The translations under genes and the position numbers were made by a program. Below are positions 58,227 through 64,000 of a stretch of DNA of 64,000 nt, piece after piece. Source of the stretch: Trichomonas vaginalis G3 (lineage: Eukaryota; Parabasalia; Trichomonadida; Trichomonadidae). The stretch covers positions 8,775,797-8,839,796 of the forward strand of contig NC_067204.1 of the NCBI RefSeq assembly GCF_026262505.1. The letters are read 5' to 3'. A model generated the notes under the pieces. That model was not told the DNA's origin and ran no database searches. It saw only the letters and a program-made list of their open reading frames with translations. Position 1 is the stretch's first letter, and each line of letters starts with the position of its first letter.

Positions 58227-59172
58227 ATAAAGATGATGTTATAAATTTCTTATATCCCACATCTGAAGAAGAAAAACCTAAAGAACCTGATGTTTTCCCT
58301 GAATATTATGAAGAACGGATTAAAGATGATGAATATGATGAAATTGAAAGACTGGAAAAAATAAGAGATGAAATAGATGAAAAAATTAAGGAATTAAGAG
58401 AAGTTGAAAAATATAATGAGAATGAAGTAGAGGGTTTAATGAATATCCCAGCTTCAGAATCAGAAGTACAGAAATCTCATGAAGAAAGATATAAAAATTA
58501 CTTTTTGGAATCTACTAAAAATTTATTAGATGGTGATATTGACGAAACACTTTCAGAAGAAGGCACAAAATTTATTCATAAACATAAGCTTCAGTTTATT
58601 GACGATGAAGAATACCCCTGTATATTACTTTCACCTCCTCTTGATTCTGAAAAATTCAAAAAAGCATTGAAAAAGTAACATATGCAACAAATACGATTAA
58701 GAAAGAAGACCATGATATTTACACAAATTATTATTTAAATAAATGCACGGGTGTTGATAAAGTTTTTGATTTGTTAGATAAAATATCAAAAGAAACAATT
58801 GGTACATATAAAATTTTATGTGATTGTGGTTTCATTATTGAAGATACCAATAATGTTTCATATGAAAGAACAGCACCGAAGGAAGACGAAGTGGAAAGGT
58901 CTATACCATTCGTTATTAAGAACATAAAAGATATGAAAACTTATAAGCATTATATTTATTCATTTATTTCAGAAAAAATGGAAGCAACCCATAAAACATC
59001 ATCTCATCATTTTATAGCTATTCATACATTCCTTTTCAAAGTTGTGAAATTAAATAAGACAGGAATTAGATTTAATGTATCAGGGTACGCATTCTTGAGT
59101 AAATTAAAATGTATTCGTCACGTCGCAGATGATAAAAATTTATGTGTTCTTAATTCATTTTATGGACTTTAG
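58223..59172 (+). pseudogene. Acidic/Cys-His gene remains
   Basis: The N-terminal half is acidic and helical (IERLEKIRDEIDEKIKELRE). The C-terminal half is ordered, with TIGTYKILCDCGFIIEDTNN and KTSSHHFIAIHTFLFKVVK. About one break. Unknown function; lies just before the polymerase. Confidence 0.45.
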
Positions 59173-59236
59173 CCCTGGACTTTAAAAAAAAATAAACTTT
59201 ATTTTTATTTATTTTTTAATTTTTATTCTTACATAA

Positions 59237-62200
59237 ATGAACAAAAATGGAACAGCTAAAATGAATGATAATCAAATAAGAGCCGAAGGTAGAAGGTTAT
59301 TTAAACGCTTCTATAACATTCCTGATGGTGTTAATCCTAAAACTCGTAGAAGTTATTTAAACGAAGCAATAGATGCATATGAAGGGTTTGACATTTCATC
59401 AGAAAGTGAGAGGTTAGCAAGAATGTTAAACGTTAATATTGATTTTTATTATTGTGACCCTCAACCAGAAGACGTAGACATTAACAAGGTAGACTTTCCA
59501 TTAGTGGATTCAATAATGATAGATCCAGAATTTGAAACAGTAAATATTTTATTAACACAGAGTCCATGTGGAAAACTTCACGCTGATAGAATAACAGACA
59601 TTGAAGCACTCACAGGATATAAAGTTTGCCCCTTTTGCAAAGAAGAAGTATATTCTATCCGTGATGATCCAGAAAGGAAAAACCAAAGAAGATTTTTAAA
59701 ACATTGTGAGAAATGTAAAGAAAATAATGGAAGATTAATTCAAGACGTTCAATTGCAAAACACACAACAACCATATGCACCACATATCACGAAACAGAAG
59801 ATATATCAATGGCTATTAGCACATAATTTGCAGGAATATTATAAACCAACAAGATATTATATTACTTTTGACTTCGAAACATTAGAGACTAAAGAAGAAC
59901 TTCAACTTTCTGAATGTGCAACTTTGAATGCTTACTTAAAACCATTCATGGTATCATCAACTGTCAAAATAAAGCCGCAAAGCGGCGAGGTCGTAGACCA
60001 TGATAAAACATTTACGAGGAATTTTTGCTTAACTTCAAGTGATTCTTTTATTTCTGATTGGATTGAATTTTTATTTTCAACCTGTTCATTAGTTGCTAAA
60101 TCAAATATTGAACAATATGAAGAATTAATGAAGTCACAAACATTAAATGAGAAACAAAAGGAAGCATTTAAAGAACTTCTAGATGAGGAATTCAATAAAG
60201 TGAATATCATAGGTTTTAATTCGGGAAAGTTTGATTTAAATTTAATTCTTCGTGATTTAAACACTGCAAAATGGAAAATAAAATCAATGCTGGGTTCATC
60301 TTCTCAATTTAAGCAAATCATTGTAAAGAAAACAAACGTTCCATATGAATTGAGATTTATTGACATCAGAAATTATATAGCGGGTGGGACATTAGACCAA
60401 TTCACTCGAGATTTCGGAAACAATAAATCACGTGTTAAATCCTTTTTCCCTTATCAATTCATCACATGGGAAAATTACGAAGAAGAATTATATAAAGAGG
60501 AACCATTCACGAAAGATTCATTTTATTCAGCATTAACTCAAGAAACTATATCAGATAGTGATTATCAAATATATCTCAATGATGCTAAAAATTTTAAGAA
60601 TAGATTAGAATATTTTATTCATTATTGCAATAAAGATGTTGAAATTATGATTGACCCAATTGATAAAATTATTGAAGAAACATTTGTTTATAAAATTGAC
60701 ATGCTTCATAATCTTTCTTTATCATCGAATGCATCAATGATTCGTTACGCTTTAGCATATAAAGACTTTAATCCTAACGAAAAATATCCAGAAGAAGAAA
60801 ATGTGGAATCAAGTTTTGAATTAACGAAAAAGTATTGGAAATATAAAATTGAATCATATAAGAAACAAGATGAAAAAGCAGAAAGAGATACTAAAAATAA
60901 TGTTTCAATGGATGATTTTCAATACTATCACGATTTAATCCTTTCATCTAAATGCAAAATGTGTGGTAAAGCGTTTACATATGCAAATAAACCAACATTA
61001 GATAGAATCGATAATGAAAAACCACATACCAAAGAAAATTGTCAGTTAATGTGTTGTTATTGCAATGTCGTAAAATCAAATAAAGATGAGGATGTTCAAC
61101 GTTTAAGAATCAATTTAAGAAATTATGCATTAAAAAATAATTTACCAATGACTTTAGATTCAGTTGAAGCTTATCACATTCTCCGTAATGGAATTACTGG
61201 TGGTCTATCAAATGTTCAACATCGTGTTAATCTTAAAGGAATCACGCACATTAATAAACTTTCATATAATCCAGAAACTAAAACTGTATCAAATGAGGAC
61301 ACCACCAACATTATGACTCATTTTGTTGGAGTTGACTTTAATTCATTATATCCTTCATCATTTTCATCTAATCCTCATGATTTCATTCAATATACTGACC
61401 ATAAAATGTATATGCCGGGAAGATTGAATGGTGTTATCATTTGTGATACAGCAACAAAGAAAGCAAAAGCATTGGGAATAATTAGAAAGAAAAATACTTT
61501 ATTCGTGGCTGAAGTAAAGGGTCACATTGATGAAAAATACATTAATGATTACATAAACTTTTTACCGATAATAAGAAACTTAGATATTATCACAGATGAA
61601 AAAACAATTGGCAGTTTTATGTATAATTACATGAAATCAAACAATCTACCAGTTGACCAGAAACAGAGAAAATTAACTCAGTTAGCATCAACACACAACC
61701 AATATCAACCATTTTCTTCTTATTATCTTTGGTATCTAATAGACAGATTTCATTTTATCATTGATGACATTCAATCAATTTTAACATTTACGAAAAATAC
61801 TTGTTTTAATGAATTTGCGAACGAATTTATGAACGAAAGACAAAAGGCTGAATTAGAAGGAAATAAAGGAAAAAGTTTATTTTGCAAGATTTCACTTAAT
61901 GGATCATATGGTTACGATGCAATGAATACACAAAATTACGCAAAGACTAAAATAATGAATGCACAGAAGGCACGCGTTGCATGTATGTCAAATAAGTTTA
62001 AAAACATAAGAGAAATAGGTGAAGATACGTATCAAGTGATGCTTAAAGATAGATTTTATAGATGTGATACATGTTTACAAGAGGCATTCTTCACTTTAGA
62101 TAATGCTAAATACTGGTATTTGGTTTTCATTTATGATTTTATGTATAAATGCATGGATGTTAATCGTTTTCATTTCATTGAAGGTGATACTGATTCATCT

Positions 62201-62712
62201 TATTGGGCTATTGCTGGCGATCCAAGTCTTCCTAACACTCAAGCATTTCAAGCAATTGTAACCGATAAACAATTTTATGATAAAAACATTTACAAATTCG
62301 CACCTTTTGATTTCTTCTGTTTTGATGAGAAATTTAAACCTAAATTAAAGAATAAAGCTGAAGAAAAAGCACATGAGAAGAAGTTATTGGGTTTAGCAAT
62401 TGAGAAACAAGGTGATAACATGGTTGCTTTATGCCCTAAGTGTTATACTTCATTCAACGGTTCAATTGATGGAGTGATTTTAAAAAGATTGCACAAAAAA
62501 TGAAAGGTGTTAGTTTACGACAAAATAAACAATTAACACCTAAAAATTATTTGGATATAATAAATGATAAAGTGATATTTGATGGTCAGAATATTAATTT
62601 ACAACTTAAAAACGGGTCAATGACTCGCTTAACAATTGGTAAGACTGCATTAACAGGAGCACACACTAAGGCTGTATGTTGTGAAAATGGATGTTGTATG
62701 CCATTTATTTAA
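59237..62712 (+). pseudogene. Large DNA polymerase B with HNH-like insertion
   Basis: Nearly whole, about one break near the C-terminus. The order is: a Cys/His cluster (VCPFC, HCEKC, about 130-160); exonuclease motifs TFDFETLE (about 210), IGFNSGKFDLNLIL (about 326) and YCNKDVEIM (about 462); an HNH-like unit (CKMCGKAF, TLDRIDNEKPHTKENCQLMC, CYCN; about 573-615); palm motif A GVDFNSLYPSSF (about 697), motif B KISLNGSYGYD (about 884), motif C EGDTDSSYWAI (about 982). A protein-primed replicative polymerase. The HNH unit lies between the exonuclease and palm domains, an unusual place. The leader is T-rich with ACATAA before the ATG. Confidence 0.85.
59974..59999. repeat. GC double hairpin in E3 polymerase
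   Basis: GCCGC-AAA-GCGGC, GA, GGTC-GTA-GACC. Same layout, spacing and flanks (ATAAA before, CATGA-like after) as the E1 copy at 16562-16587, but the second stem has compensating changes. In frame, encoding PQSGEVVD. Confidence 0.8.
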
Positions 62713-62813
62713 TGAAATGCCACAGAAGAGACAAAAGGAACCGTTAATAATGGTTTTGTACTATGATTCAAAGAGGTGGGCACCCTTAAAACATTTATTT
62801 TATTTTTATATAA

Positions 62814-64000
62814 ATGGATAACACAGATTTAAAAATTTTAATTGATGATTTAGTATTTAATCAAAATTTTCTTGATTATTATGATTTAAAAGCATATCTC
62901 CAAAAATATAATAAAAATATAACGGGTGATGATATGGATTATTATTATTCGTATTATAAAAATGAAATTTTGAAATATCATGATAAAATAATTTCTAAAT
63001 TAAAGACAAAATTAAAAATAATGAATATACAAAGGGAAAAACTAAATCACAGCTTAAACAGTTGAAAGATTTCAAAAATAAAGTATTAAAACAGAAGATA
63101 TTGATGAATTATATAAATTATATAATCCCGAGCCGCAAAAGCCAAAGGAACAAAAACAAATGGTACAAAACGCCCAGGTCCTTCAGACCATAAATGATGC
63201 ACAAGCTTTAATTTATGATTCATTAGTTAAACCATATTCAGCCCGACTTTTAAATGAAGATCAACTTTTGGAATTCATCCTTCAACATAAACTCGAAGCG
63301 GGAAAGTATATCAAACCTTTATATACAGCATATTTAAAACAAATGAATAGAATACATCCAGAATTAATGAAAGGAGGAATGAAATCCAAAATCAAAGCAG
63401 ATAAAATTAAACCACTTACAACACCAAAACCTCCAACAGTAGTACCTCCTCCTTCAGTTAATCCTTCATCATTCACTTTATTATATCCATTTCAAACATT
63501 AAAGAAGCAAAAAGATTTTAAAAAGGATTTCAAGATATTAAATAAACCAATTGACCCAAAAATTCAACCGTTAAAGGAAAAATTTAGTCGCCCTTCATTT
63601 GCACTATATCCATATTCATACGAAATCGATCATCTGGAATATTCAAAAGGAAACGTTACTTATTTATTTGCCATTAACATTAACACCAGATATTTATATT
63701 GCATTCCGGTGAAAGGGAAAACAGAACAGGAAACAAGAAGAGCTATACAATACTTACTAGATCATGAAAGAGTAGATAATATAAGGGGTGATGGTGATAA
63801 AGGATTTCAGGCAGCTATGGCTCATTATTTCCCACAAATTAATTTTTACTTTTCATCCTCTCCATATACGTTTCATAATAAAATAGTTGATGTGGTAATG
63901 AGAACTCTTAGAGATGCGTTAGGGGTTAATGGTCAGATATACTGGGATGGAAAACATGACTCCATCATACAGCAGTTAGTATATTATTACAATAATACAT
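62814..64000 (+). pseudogene. Integrase remains, continues beyond the window
   Basis: Starts after a T-rich leader with MDNTDLKILIDDLVFNQNF. Helical N-terminal region, then a Pro-rich linker (TTPKPPTVVPPPSVNPSS) and a DDE core: SYEIDHLEYSKG, YLFAININTRYLYCIPVKGK, NIRGDGDKGFQAAMAHYF. The third acidic region lies near the window edge. About one break. Polinton-type integrase of a third subfamily. Confidence 0.8.

Larger units (their letters stand above)
57406..64000 (+). mobile_element. Polinton-like element E3, partial
   Basis: All genes run on the plus strand: tandem-domain protein, small proteins, large polymerase B, integrase. Base composition is more AT-rich than E2, and the polymerase and integrase belong to a different subfamily from those in E1 and E2. 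Its left end is not visible because E2 abuts the first gene. The right end is outside the window. About three breaks in the visible part. Confidence 0.75.

Noticed and set aside
62718-62822. 34-residue frame between the E3 polymerase and integrase
   Set aside because: Runs into the T-rich leader and the next start; no independent support.

Overview
The window is AT-rich and intron-poor, and most of it (about 56 of 64 kb) is remains of large Polinton/Maverick elements. The best guess for the organism is a trichomonad, most likely Trichomonas vaginalis. The reasons are dense 20-25 kb Polintons, single-exon host genes, a host gene with a TCATTT initiator 10 nt before its ATG, and AT-rich spacers. 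This is inference; no rRNA or marker gene is present to prove it.

Layout. (1) 1-24861: Polinton E1, entering from the left and ending at a hairpin-bearing candidate terminal repeat near 24830-24861. Two nearly identical arms (about 1-8384 and 14150-21690) lie in opposite orientation. They flank a centre with a phage-like fibre gene, an integrase and a KilA-N gene. The right part carries the major capsid gene. E1 is broken in more than twenty places. (2) 24862-32934: host DNA with two genes. One encodes a DDE transposase fused to a ubiquitin-specific protease. The other encodes a CS-domain/Sel1 protein with a Cys/His-rich tail. The spacers hold several fold-back sequences and a possible structured RNA. 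(3) 32935-57405: Polinton E2, about 24.5 kb, with both terminal inverted repeats present (47 of 49 positions match, each capped by a homopolymer run). It carries a D12-type adenine methylase, fibre, integrase, DNA polymerase B, A32-type packaging ATPase, D5-type helicase, capsid and minor-capsid genes and many small unknowns. It has about fifteen breaks, mostly in the fibre and virion genes. (4) 57406-64000: part of a third, more AT-rich Polinton-like element (E3). It has a large polymerase B with an HNH-like insertion and an integrase running off the window. E3 abuts the right end of E2 directly.

How the parts fit. Each element has the expected Polinton set or part of it: protein-primed-type polymerase B, retroviral-like integrase, packaging ATPase, double-jelly-roll capsid and a penton-like protein. 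Accessory genes (KilA-N, HNH, methylase, tail fibre) look acquired. Nearly all element genes start just after a T-rich leader (runs such as ATTTTTATTTT followed closely by ATG), unlike the host initiator.

The most unusual signals are non-coding. GC-rich mini-hairpins, often with a GAA triloop, recur across E1, E2 and E3 with stems that change in compensating ways, and the terminal repeats of E2 carry the same core. Half-site arrays around a palindrome (GGTGAGATCTCACC or TGTTAGATCTAACA types) lie mostly upstream of particular genes. A divergent promoter at 44066-44290 has two arrays of palindromes with an exact 22-bp period around a central dyad.
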